From positions 1 through 9,956 of the forward strand of contig DIUF01000085.1 in the NCBI GenBank assembly GCA_002422285.1: DNA of 9,956 nucleotides, given 5' to 3'. Below the pieces are notes generated by a model. It worked only from the letters and a program-made list of their open reading frames with translations. It did not search any database and was not told the origin of the DNA. A program made the translations under genes and the position numbers. The stretch's first letter is position 1; each line of letters begins with the position of its first letter. Shown piece after piece: positions 1 to 7,368 of this stretch. The stretch is from Flavobacteriales bacterium UBA6165 (lineage in GTDB: Bacteria; Bacteroidota; Bacteroidia; Flavobacteriales_D; Crocinitomicaceae).

Positions 1-312
1 AAAAATAAGCCAATGATTTGGAAGAAATTTTTAATGCGATTGCCCTACACAGGGGCCCCGCGTGAAAGGTAATGTGTTTGGTTATGCCTTTCTTTCCGTT
101 GTTTTACCGCTTCATTTTCCTATACAGAAAGCAGAAAAACAACATAACATACTGATTAAATTAAACTTAAAACAAGCATTAATTGTATGGCATACCAATA
201 AACATACCAGTTATGAAAAGTAACCCTTGTTTTAGGCTTGCGCAATGGTTGCGTTTTATCCATTAGCATATAACAAAAGGCTATCGGTTTTGATTGACTA
301 TCGCGGCGGGAA
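1..312. other. gene-free stretch downstream of the HicA-like gene
   Basis: No gene can be supported here on either strand. A short coding-like run in plus frame 3 (9-65) is preceded at once by an in-frame TAA (6-8) and closed by TGA, so it may be the degenerate tail of a gene lying to the left. The stretch also holds a direct repeat of CATACCA (two copies five bases apart, within about 190-212) and the palindrome TTGCGCAA (238-245). No clear intrinsic terminator for the minus-strand operon ending at 313 was found; the dyad around its stop codon is not followed by a T-run on that strand. Confidence 0.5.
241..257 (+). terminator. weak intrinsic-terminator-like hairpin
   Basis: CGCAA (241-245) and TTGCG (249-253) form a five-base-pair stem with a TGG loop, followed directly by TTTT (254-257) on the plus strand. 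The stem is short and no convincing plus-strand gene precedes it within the window, so it may serve a gene entering from the left or be a chance dyad. Confidence 0.22.
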
Positions 313-597
313 CTAAAGCTCCCCTTTTTCGGTTAAGCAGGACTCATATTTTTCCCGACTCAATGGACAATCAATCAAATTCATAAAGTCCTGTTTATTC
401 AAGCGGCATTGTTTAGCCATTTGGGCAAGAATCCCGTCATTTAATTCTTTCATTTTAGGCGTGTGACTGGTTTTTGTCCTGATGCTGGATTTTTTACCTT
501 GCAAGGTATGGTAAATAAAAAAGTGATGATCGCCCTCTGCTTCTTCAAAGCCTTTTTTGAGCAATGCCTGTTCCACTTTGCGCTTATCTTTAGGCAT
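313..597 (-). CDS. HicA-like small protein, probable toxin of a toxin-antitoxin pair
   Basis: A 94-residue basic protein. Its central segment GDHHFFIY, followed by a short strand rich in S/R/K/T and a C-terminal helix, resembles the HicA (YcfA) dsRBD-like mRNA interferase fold, where a histidine in a GSHH-type motif is catalytic. HicA proteins are usually 60-90 residues, so this one is slightly long because of a C-terminal tail ending near REKYESCL. The ATG at 597 is preferred: GGAG lies nine bases upstream, and the longer in-frame option is a TTG at 612. The gene overlaps the end of the 352-aa gene by 8 nt (ATGCCTAA), which implies translational coupling and co-regulation. The HicA assignment is by eye; a HicA-fold RNA-binding protein without toxicity is an alternative. 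Confidence 0.55.
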   Translation of the reverse strand: MPKDKRKVEQALLKKGFEEAEGDHHFFIYHTLQGKKSSIRTKTSHTPKMKELNDGILAQMAKQCRLNKQDFMNLIDCPLSREKYESCLTEKGEL

Positions 598-1648
598 GAC
601 TTCTTTCTCCAACGTTGCATTTTTCTAATAACGCATCTTTAAGCAATTGGGCTTTAGTTGTCAGCTTCTCCGAGTCTTCCTGGGCATATTCGTCCCATAA
701 AAAAAACAATTCAGCAATTAACTCATCCACTAAAATTTCCCTATTTTGAGCATAAACATGAATCCCCAAAGCGTCATCCTCAATCACTAAAAGCTGAGAG
801 GTTTCCTCATCTAAAAAAGGCTCCACTATCAACTTGGTGCTAAAACGTAATACCCGGCCGTTCAGCTCCAAGTAGTCAAATTCCATAGGGCTTAAATCAA
901 TCGGTTCAATGCGGGTAACATCGGTCAAGCTTTTAGGGTGTCCGTGTTCGTCTAAGGTGAAGCGCCCCGTTACCTGTATCAACTCTCGTTTATTCTCAAT
1001 CATCGCATCTTCATAATCCCGAATATAACTGCATTCCAATTCGCGTTTATTGGGCGGGTAAAGCAAGGTGACACTATTTTTACTAAAATCAATGCGAATC
1101 AACTCGCCGGTAACAGTCATCACTGCATCTTGTTCTTCGGGTCTAATTAACCAAGACTCAACGCTACGGACAGCATGACTGTTCAAAGTAACCTCTGCAC
1201 AATCACCGTGCTGAAAACGCATACCCCAGGAGCTGCCCGCTTTGGGTAAAAAGCGTAGCACCTCCCTTAGCACTTTTTCGCAAAAATAAGAATCAGGTAT
1301 GAGTTGTTGTAACTTTTCAGCGCAATGAGTCGAAATCGCGTCAAACAAGGCATTCATATCCGCCAAGACGTCATGGTCATCAAAAAGCCCACCCGATGAC
1401 AGTTGAGCAATAGGAATGACATAACTGCCCTGTGCGGGAAGGCCGCATTGCAAGGCATAACGTTTTTTAATGTCTTTATTGAGGGTAAAACGTTTTTGGA
1501 GCGGCTGTTTAAGCTGTGCCGATGCTAATAAATAGGCGGTCTTTTGAATACCTGTTAAAACCGTTGTCACCGTTTCAATTGAAACAGTATGTGCATCGGT
1601 TTCAGAACCGGTAATGTACAGTTTATTGGTGCTTATGAATTGTTGCAT
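590..1648 (-). CDS. 352-aa protein of unknown family, putative partner of the HicA-like protein
   Basis: I do not recognise a named family. The N-terminal 170 residues look mainly helical. Residues about 174-255 form alternating strands (VTGELIRIDF, then VTLLYPP, then RELIQVTGRF, then a DVTRIEPIDLSP segment) that could be a duplicated beta-barrel or OB-like unit. Residues about 265-345 contain a strand-turn-helix unit (IHVYAQNREILVDELIAELF) faintly like the 'a.s.eEa' unit of HicB antitoxins; this is a guess. No signal peptide or membrane segment is visible, so it should be cytoplasmic. The ATG at 1648 follows GGG eight bases upstream. It is the first gene of a two-gene operon with the HicA-like gene, which makes an antitoxin or toxin-regulating role plausible, but it is far larger than a usual HicB. 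Confidence 0.8.
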   Translation of the reverse strand: MQQFISTNKLYITGSETDAHTVSIETVTTVLTGIQKTAYLLASAQLKQPLQKRFTLNKDIKKRYALQCGLPAQGSYVIPIAQLSSGGLFDDHDVLADMNALFDAISTHCAEKLQQLIPDSYFCEKVLREVLRFLPKAGSSWGMRFQHGDCAEVTLNSHAVRSVESWLIRPEEQDAVMTVTGELIRIDFSKNSVTLLYPPNKRELECSYIRDYEDAMIENKRELIQVTGRFTLDEHGHPKSLTDVTRIEPIDLSPMEFDYLELNGRVLRFSTKLIVEPFLDEETSQLLVIEDDALGIHVYAQNREILVDELIAELFFLWDEYAQEDSEKLTTKAQLLKDALLEKCNVGERSHA

Positions 1649-1658
1649 GGTTATAACC
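1649..1658. promoter_or_regulatory. 10-bp palindrome between RBS and start of the 352-aa gene
   Basis: GGTTATAACC is a perfect palindrome abutting the ATG at 1648 and overlapping the GGG of the ribosome binding site. It lies just downstream of the predicted transcription start, a position typical of an autoregulatory operator in toxin-antitoxin operons. Only one copy is seen. Function is inferred from position alone. Confidence 0.35.
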
Positions 1659-1668
1659 CTTTCATTGC

Positions 1669-1698
1669 ATTATCAATAAGTTATTTTTTTGGTGACAA
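1669..1698 (-). promoter_or_regulatory. sigma-70 promoter of the 352-aa / HicA-like operon
   Basis: On the minus strand, TTGTCA (1698-1693, 5 of 6 consensus) and GATAAT (1674-1669, 5 of 6) are separated by 18 bp with an A-rich spacer. The transcript would begin near 1662, giving a leader of about 14 nt. The upstream gene cluster ends at 1802 and the 1699-1801 interval holds no further gene, so this promoter probably makes the two-gene operon independent of the restriction cassette. Confidence 0.6.
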
Positions 1699-1801
1699 GT
1701 AACACAGCCAACCAGACCGCTAATCGCCCATAGCACAGGTGACAGCTTAATATTGTGCGGTGAATTGCCTGTTAATGAATCTGCCCTACAGAACTACACA
1801 A

Positions 1802-1930
1802 TTATTTTTCTTGAATAGTACCGTCATTAAAGCTATATTTGTTCCGCTCACCTACCACTGTGTAGAAAGAGGTGGCCGTATCGTCCGGTCTATAATAGAC
1901 GACCAGCCTCAACACCTGCCTTAAAACCAC
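1802..1930 (-). CDS. 42-aa small protein overlapping the BECR-like gene
   Basis: A short ORF that starts inside the end of the 181-aa gene and overlaps it by 10 nt. The GTG at 1930 is preceded by AAGG six bases upstream; an alternative TTG lies at 1936, and an in-frame TGA just upstream of that rules out a longer start. The C-terminal half reads like genuine protein sequence (VVYYRPDDTATSFYTVVGER, then NKYSFNDG, ending EK) and is polar and strand-forming. The overlap matches the three junctions upstream in the same operon. No family is recognised. It may be a small partner, for example an antitoxin of the preceding putative nuclease, or a frame-shifted C-terminal piece of that gene. Confidence 0.45.
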   Translation of the reverse strand: MVLRQVLRLVVYYRPDDTATSFYTVVGERNKYSFNDGTIQEK

Positions 1931-2466
1931 TCGCAACCTTCAAGCTCCCGGTTTTCCTTGTTTTTATAGCGACAAAAACGCCGCTCATAATCCTTTCGCT
2001 TGCCCCCGTCATCTAAATAGAAACTGGTCACTAAAAAAGAACTGCTACGGCCAAGCTTTTGCAAAATAACTACAAAATCATGCTGATATGCCCAAAGATA
2101 AAGCCGAATATCCCGCTTTGAATTGCTTTCCTGATGATAAAACAGCTTGATTGATGCGTGATCGTGGTTTTCCAAAATCTGTTTAACCCACTCAATCCGT
2201 TCAGAACGGGCAAAATCAGGAAAACGCCCCTCACTTTTCCAAACCCAGCGATTGCCTTCACGCACCTGCCGCTTATTTTCACGGCTGGTCAGATGCCAAA
2301 AATCCAGTTCCTTACCTTCATCTAAACGGTTACTTCTAGGATCAATATAAATCGATTGATTCAAATAGGTTTTGTTCGCCACAAAATCACGGTGAAAAAA
2401 GCCATACAAGAAATCGATTAGTTGAGTTGCATCAACTTTACCTAACTGCAAAGGCTCACTCAACAT
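1921..2466 (-). CDS. 181-aa putative BECR-fold (barnase/RelE-like) nuclease
   Basis: A cytoplasmic, moderately basic protein. Residues about 81-98 (RFPDFARSERIEWVKQIL) look like the helix preceding a sheet. Residues about 119-153 run through DIRLYLW, then DFVVILQKL, then SFLVTSFYLDD, the succession of strands ending in an 'LVTaf' strand that is typical of BECR-superfamily toxins (barnase, EndoU, colicin E5/D and RelE-like RNases). A basic tail (KRKDYERRFCRYKNK) follows. The ATG at 2466 has AAGGA six bases upstream, and the gene overlaps the DUF3800 stop by 7 nt. The family call rests on strand pattern and context rather than a confirmed catalytic residue set. If correct, it would cleave RNA, perhaps as the effector of the operon. 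Confidence 0.55.
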   Translation of the reverse strand: MLSEPLQLGKVDATQLIDFLYGFFHRDFVANKTYLNQSIYIDPRSNRLDEGKELDFWHLTSRENKRQVREGNRWVWKSEGRFPDFARSERIEWVKQILENHDHASIKLFYHQESNSKRDIRLYLWAYQHDFVVILQKLGRSSSFLVTSFYLDDGGKRKDYERRFCRYKNKENRELEGCEWF

Positions 2467-3182
2467 GTTGTTCCTTTAGGCGAGAAACGAAAAATATTAA
2501 ACTTTTGTTCCCAAGGTGGCGTACCAATATCCAAAGAGCGGCAAAGCTTTTGTTGAAGATAAGCAACCAACTCGTTTTTTACCTTACTTTCGTGGGTAAT
2601 ATCAGTGCGATTAACATAAGACAACGCACCAATCAGCAAATCACATAATTGAATGAGCTGTGATTCATGAGAGCGGATAATATAAGCCGTTATGTCAATC
2701 TGTCCGTAATTTGCATTATGCAAAACATCCATTAATTTGCGGGCTTTGTCTCTGCCTTGGGTATCCATATAATCGAGATAAATTTTGTATTGATTCCCAG
2801 ATACCAAAAAATCACGCAAAGCGTAATAAAACATTTTGTAATAAAAATTATTATGGGAGCCTTGATTAAACTGCTCATGATTTAATAATTTCTTGTTAAC
2901 CACAACCGTTGCTTTAAAACGCAATGCCTCTGTTTCCAAAAACAGATCAATCAAGGCTTTGTAAAAATCAATCTGCTTAGCGTGCAGTTTTGTCCATTTC
3001 AATTCAGTTTTATAGTTATGCTGGTAACGCAGAGTTTTTATTTGACGATTAATATCCTCGACGCGCTCATCAGGACAACAAATTGTACCTAACACCATGA
3101 CATCAGAATTATCATGTTTCAGATGACAGCTTTCATCGCAAAATAGCTTGTAGTGGTCGGAGGATGCTAAATTATCAAACAT
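2460..3182 (-). CDS. DUF3800 family protein
   Basis: A 240-residue protein with DUF3800 (PF12686) hallmarks: an N-terminal FCDES motif (Asp16-Glu17-Ser18), the conserved LKW segment near residues 61-63, acidic residues in YLDYMD (about 135-140), and the C-terminal QLCDLLIGAL signature (about 178-187). The family is uncharacterised or only partly characterised. The spaced acidic residues suggest a metal-dependent RNase H-like nuclease, which is inference. DUF3800 genes are common in mobile and defence loci. The start is taken at ATG 3182, overlapping the specificity gene's TGA by 8 nt (ATGTTTGA). A longer version would begin at a TTG at 3209 inside that gene and has no better ribosome binding site. 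The Shine-Dalgarno is weak (GGA), consistent with coupled translation. Confidence 0.82.
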   Translation of the reverse strand: MFDNLASSDHYKLFCDESCHLKHDNSDVMVLGTICCPDERVEDINRQIKTLRYQHNYKTELKWTKLHAKQIDFYKALIDLFLETEALRFKATVVVNKKLLNHEQFNQGSHNNFYYKMFYYALRDFLVSGNQYKIYLDYMDTQGRDKARKLMDVLHNANYGQIDITAYIIRSHESQLIQLCDLLIGALSYVNRTDITHESKVKNELVAYLQQKLCRSLDIGTPPWEQKFNIFRFSPKGTTC

Positions 3183-4602
3183 AAGCCGGATTCCGTATGG
3201 CTTCTTCAATAATCAGATTGATTTTTGCCGTATTTTTTTCTATTTCCCGGTCAATAAGGCTTTGTGCGTCTATCTGGGTTTGGATTTTTTCAACTATCTC
3301 CGCCTGTTTTTCCTCTGACCAATCGGGGATAGGGAACTCTTGTATTTGGCTTGGGAAAATATTAGTGTTATTGCCGAGTCCTTTTTTATGCGTGTAAACC
3401 AAGTATTGAAAAAAATCGCTTCGGAAATAGTAATAAGCCAAGCGAGGATTGTAGTTTTTCAACCTTATTCGTTGCGTGAAGTCTGCAAAAATTCCTTGTA
3501 TATCTTCATCCTCAATTAAAGCCACCTTACCGATAGTTCCCTCTCCAGAACGCGCCAATAAAATATCATCCTTTTTTACGGTTTTATTCGGGTTAGATGA
3601 GGAATAATTTTCTGAGACTTTTTTGCAATCTTCTGGGCCGAAAGCCCACGTTTTAATGTTTGACATAGCGATATAATAAAACTCGCCTTCATCATCATAG
3701 TCACTCGGTGATACGCTTTTACCTAAAACAATCGGTTCTAAAATAAAATTCTTAATCCGCTTCTTGGTTTTAGAACACAAGAAATCATATATAAATTGCC
3801 CTGCTGGGTTATGGAATTTGTAACTTAATCGACAATCCACATTTTTTGAAAAATCTACAAGCGTTGCATTAAATCGTTTTTGGGATTTTATTTTTTTAAA
3901 CTCCGACCAATCAAAACATAACAATTCAGTAAAAACCTTATTTATAATCTGTTCTATTTGTAGCTTGCTTTCCTTTAGCTCCAAGATTTTTTGTTCAAGT
4001 AATAGAACAGATCCCAATAGTTTCTTTTGAAAAGGCTGGTCAAAAGTTGGTATTTTAATCTTTGACAAATGGTCAGTATTTAAGCCAGGTTGCCCTTTTT
4101 TTCTATACGCTAGGTCTTTTATTTGAGCTTGAACATATTGACTTTGAATTAAATAAAATAGAATTTTTTGGTTGATTTTCCCATTTCCCCTAAGAATATA
4201 GACATGTTCATTTACCATAACCTCTTTAATGGGGAAATTATTGGAGACATAACATGACTTACCTGTCAATGCTCCATCTTTGCAAACTAAAATATCATTC
4301 TGTTGTACCTTTCCTCTTGTTGCCGTATAAAAATAATCAATTGGAATTAGTGGCATTTTTTTCAAATCAACCGAACCATCTGCATTAATTTGTTCACCTC
4401 CAAGACTTAAAGCACAATCTTCATCCTTGTCTAAATATATAATTCCTCCGCTTGGTCGGCTTCCTGTTTCAAATGATTCTAAACAATCAAATAGCTTAAT
4501 TAAAGTGTGAGTGGTTTGGGGTTTTTCATTAGAATAGCAAAGTCTTAAATTGCTATTCTCTGATAGTGATGAAAAGGCTACAAATGCTTTTACTACTGCC
4601 AC
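3175..4602 (-). CDS. hsdS: restriction-modification specificity (S) subunit, two TRDs
   Basis: A 475-residue DNA-recognition subunit with the duplicated HsdS architecture. The first target-recognition domain spans about 40-195 (SFETGSRPSGG at 43-53, GGEQI at 68-72, DILVCKDGALTGK at 103-115). A helical coil follows at about 198-228. The second domain spans about 285-430 (GKSVSP at 294-299, DILLARSGEGTIGK at 346-359, closing with FPIPDW), and a second coil runs about 432-468. It would set the bipartite target sequence for the methyltransferase encoded upstream. The start is GTG 4602 with a strong AGGAGG four bases upstream, overlapping the methyltransferase stop by 10 nt. The N-terminal 40 residues before TRD1 are longer than in minimal S subunits, which is also seen in BcgI-like S subunits. 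Confidence 0.9.
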   Translation of the reverse strand: MAVVKAFVAFSSLSENSNLRLCYSNEKPQTTHTLIKLFDCLESFETGSRPSGGIIYLDKDEDCALSLGGEQINADGSVDLKKMPLIPIDYFYTATRGKVQQNDILVCKDGALTGKSCYVSNNFPIKEVMVNEHVYILRGNGKINQKILFYLIQSQYVQAQIKDLAYRKKGQPGLNTDHLSKIKIPTFDQPFQKKLLGSVLLLEQKILELKESKLQIEQIINKVFTELLCFDWSEFKKIKSQKRFNATLVDFSKNVDCRLSYKFHNPAGQFIYDFLCSKTKKRIKNFILEPIVLGKSVSPSDYDDEGEFYYIAMSNIKTWAFGPEDCKKVSENYSSSNPNKTVKKDDILLARSGEGTIGKVALIEDEDIQGIFADFTQRIRLKNYNPRLAYYYFRSDFFQYLVYTHKKGLGNNTNIFPSQIQEFPIPDWSEEKQAEIVEKIQTQIDAQSLIDREIEKNTAKINLIIEEAIRNPAYV

Positions 4603-7349
4603 ACAACCTCCTGTCTGATCGCGTCCAAAATAGTCAGTTTGGCAGTTTTACGTAATAAAATATCATCGCTTTTATAGCGTAACAGCAACCCATTTTTGAA
4701 ATGGCTGACCAAAACAGCATCGATGCGTTCGGTGTATTCTTCTTTCAAAATGTCATTTTCATAGTAGCTCGCCAAAATGCCTTCTACTTCGTTTTTTTCG
4801 GCTTTTAACGACGCTATTTTTTGAGCATAGTTTTCGATGTCCTCAATCAGTTTCTCGATTTTCTTTTGCGTAGACGCGTTTTCCTTGATGCCGTTTTTCT
4901 TTTCTAATGCGACTTTCTCTTGTTCGGCATCGGCTTGCTTGTCTTCTATGTGCTTGATGTCCTGGTTGTATTGGGAGATTACCATTTTGCAATCGAGTTT
5001 GGCAGGCGCATATTCAAGATCGTAAAGGTCGTTGGGCATTGGATTTTCGCCCCGTTTGGTACGCTTGTAGCCTACGTTTTCGGCTTCCGCCATAAAAATC
5101 GCATAGTCTATTTCGCTTGCTTTTGCCACTTCCCCAAACACCCACCACGCATTGTAAAACCCGAAAACGTTGGTCTCTTTCTCGTATTTCGAGAGCTTCG
5201 CAATTTCCTCGCTGTATTTGGACAATAATGCTTTGATGTCGAGTTCGTTATCTTCGGGGGTAATGTAGTCTTTTAAAAAACGGTTGATGTTTTTTAAAAT
5301 GTTTGCCGTGTTATTGTCTTCAATGTCTTGTACTACGTCTTTCGCCCACTTTTTATTTAGGGATTTATCCTCAACAAAATATTGCTTGTAGTCGTTGATT
5401 CGGGTATTGAGTAAGCTCCATTCTTTGCCGTACTTATCCCAAAGTTCATTCCACTTCTCAACCTGCGCTTTGGTTTTCTTTTGCGCAAATAGCAAACTGG
5501 TTTTGGTTGAGGTAAACGGCTCAAAAGTAATTTGTGGCAGGCTTACAACGGCTTTTATGTCGAAATATTTAAACAGAAACAATCGGATGTATTTATTTTC
5601 GGTGGTGTCAAAAACGCTTTCCGGCAATACCACCCCCAAACGCCCACCTTCTTTCAGCAATTGGTAATAGCGTTCAATAAAAAGATTTTCAGAGTTCTTT
5701 TTATCGCCAAAAATAAAAGCGTGTTTTACTTCTCGCTGGGTTTGTGTGTCCAGATCAACGCTAAAAGGTGGATTGCTAACGGCTACGTCAAATTTCCCGT
5801 TTACGTCTTTATCGTTATAAAGTGTTTCGGGGCTTGCTGTTTCTAAATAGTTTGGCGATGTTTCTTTGACATAAAAGCGAAAAGGCAACAAACCGTCTTT
5901 GACAAAGATGTTGGTTGAACCATCACCATGCAAAATCATATTTACTTTAGAGGCGGTTCCTAAATCAAAATTGATTTCTGAACCGTATAGATATTCTCTT
6001 GCCCATTTGTTTTCAGCATAATCGGGCATAAATAGTTCCTCGAAACGCTGCTTAATTTGACGGCTCGATTTTATTTTATCGCGCTGTTTATATTTAATTT
6101 CCTTGGTAATGAGTTTCATGGCTTCAACTAAATACGTGCCGCTACCCGCCGATGGGTCAACCATCAGCGGTAATTCCCTGTCATTGTTCAGCCGATCTAT
6201 TGCAAGATTATCAAGCTGTAAAGCGTAAAGTAAAAAATTTACAATCGGTGTCGGTGTAAAAAATTGGCCTTTATTTTGTTTGAAACCGTCACGGGTAATG
6301 CTTTCAAAGAAATCACCCAAAATATCTTTACCATCCAACGAGCTGCGGCCTTCAAGAAATGAGAAGTTTTCCAATTCCTGAACGGTGTAGACCAGTTTGT
6401 TAAGCGGAAATTTATTGCGGTTGATAACATTGTCGTCATCAATTTTTTGCTGTTCTGAAACATTAAGCTGTTGTTTTAATGCCCGTTTATAAAGCAAGTT
6501 AATACGGTCGTAGATGTTATGCTGGCTTTCAACATTGTGACCGTATTGATAAACCTGGAAATCGTATTCTTGCCCGTCTTCTTTCTCGTATTCGTCTTGT
6601 ATTTTGGCAAGAATGATATTGACCAGCGAATAGAATATTTCGCTGTCATTGGTGCCTCCGCCACCCCACAGGACATTGTGCAGGTTTCGCCCCAATCCCG
6701 CGATTTCTTCACGGTTTATGCGTACTCTTAAATCGTGCTTTTCATCACCTTTGATTAACGGCTTCTTTTTGGGTTCTCCGTAACCAGCGGTTAGTTCTGT
6801 ACCAATGGAAATAAAGCCGTCATTCTCCCAATCGGTATAGGTTTTGTATTTGTCAAAATCGATAATGATCGCTCTATCAACAACATCCACCTCTGGTATT
6901 TCGGCTGTGTAATAAACCAAATAGCGTACTTTGGTTTTGAAATCGCGCTCTTCAGTTTGTGCGAGTGCAAAAAGCTGCCCTTCAATTTCGTTTTTATCGG
7001 CTTCAAATTTGTTGGGGGCTTTAACTTCAATAAAAAAGAAAGGGTTGCCTTGTTCGTCTTTAACGAGAACATCGACTCTTGGGTTAATCTTGCTGTGACC
7101 TCCTTTTATGGTGTATTCCTTTTCCGTTTCGAGATTTTCCGGCTTGTAATGAAGTTCATTAACTAATCGGTCGATAAGAAAAGCTCTTACAATTTCTTCA
7201 TCGCCAGTAAGAGACTTTAAGGCTCTGTTGTGTTTTATTTTTTCAGAATAGATTACAGTTTCTTTTTCAAGATTTATGCGGGCAATATTATTCTTTTGTT
7301 GATCGAGTTTATTCTCGACTATTTTTTTCCAGTCTTTCACAGTTATCAT
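4593..7349 (-). CDS. fused restriction nuclease / N6-adenine methyltransferase (RM subunit, HsdM-like)
   Basis: A 918-residue, two-function protein. Residues about 45-165 resemble the type I R-subunit N-terminal PD-(D/E)XK nuclease domain, with Asp93 in RVDVLV and Glu108-Val-Lys110 in FFIEVKAP as the likely catalytic set. The N6-adenine methyltransferase core has GQFFTP (361-366), the SAM-binding motif I VDPSAGSGTYL (397-407) and the catalytic NPPF (526-529). A C-terminal HsdM-like region (GYKRTKRGENPMPNDLY, 760-776) precedes a long coiled coil (about 790-857) that may dock the S subunit. Cognate HsdM proteins are usually 500-550 residues, so about 350 are extra. With no HsdR or helicase nearby, a BcgI-like RM+S enzyme fits best. 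ATG 7349 has only an abutting GGA; GTG 7340 is an alternative start. Confidence 0.88.
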   Translation of the reverse strand: MITVKDWKKIVENKLDQQKNNIARINLEKETVIYSEKIKHNRALKSLTGDEEIVRAFLIDRLVNELHYKPENLETEKEYTIKGGHSKINPRVDVLVKDEQGNPFFFIEVKAPNKFEADKNEIEGQLFALAQTEERDFKTKVRYLVYYTAEIPEVDVVDRAIIIDFDKYKTYTDWENDGFISIGTELTAGYGEPKKKPLIKGDEKHDLRVRINREEIAGLGRNLHNVLWGGGGTNDSEIFYSLVNIILAKIQDEYEKEDGQEYDFQVYQYGHNVESQHNIYDRINLLYKRALKQQLNVSEQQKIDDDNVINRNKFPLNKLVYTVQELENFSFLEGRSSLDGKDILGDFFESITRDGFKQNKGQFFTPTPIVNFLLYALQLDNLAIDRLNNDRELPLMVDPSAGSGTYLVEAMKLITKEIKYKQRDKIKSSRQIKQRFEELFMPDYAENKWAREYLYGSEINFDLGTASKVNMILHGDGSTNIFVKDGLLPFRFYVKETSPNYLETASPETLYNDKDVNGKFDVAVSNPPFSVDLDTQTQREVKHAFIFGDKKNSENLFIERYYQLLKEGGRLGVVLPESVFDTTENKYIRLFLFKYFDIKAVVSLPQITFEPFTSTKTSLLFAQKKTKAQVEKWNELWDKYGKEWSLLNTRINDYKQYFVEDKSLNKKWAKDVVQDIEDNNTANILKNINRFLKDYITPEDNELDIKALLSKYSEEIAKLSKYEKETNVFGFYNAWWVFGEVAKASEIDYAIFMAEAENVGYKRTKRGENPMPNDLYDLEYAPAKLDCKMVISQYNQDIKHIEDKQADAEQEKVALEKKNGIKENASTQKKIEKLIEDIENYAQKIASLKAEKNEVEGILASYYENDILKEEYTERIDAVLVSHFKNGLLLRYKSDDILLRKTAKLTILDAIRQEVVWQ

Positions 7350-7368
7350 TCCACATGTTTTTTAGCCA

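Noticed and set aside
9..65. Coding-like run in plus frame 3 at the left edge
   Set aside because: An in-frame TAA at 6-8 precedes it and only 18 codons follow; there is too little to call a gene tail.
190..212. Two CATACCA copies as possible iterons or a CRISPR-like array
   Set aside because: Only two 7-bp copies with a five-base gap are present. No repeat-spacer array exists anywhere in the window.
597..612. Longer start (TTG 612) for the HicA-like gene
   Set aside because: The ATG at 597 has GGAG nine bases upstream and gives a normal 8-nt overlap; the TTG is not needed.
3183..3209. Longer start (TTG 3209) for the DUF3800 gene
   Set aside because: It would put 35 nt inside the S gene without a better ribosome binding site, and the extra residues lie outside the conserved domain.
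4920..5228. Plus-strand frame of about 100 codons inside the RM gene
   Set aside because: Antisense shadow of the methyltransferase C-terminal region. The same holds for the other plus-strand frames within 4593-7349.
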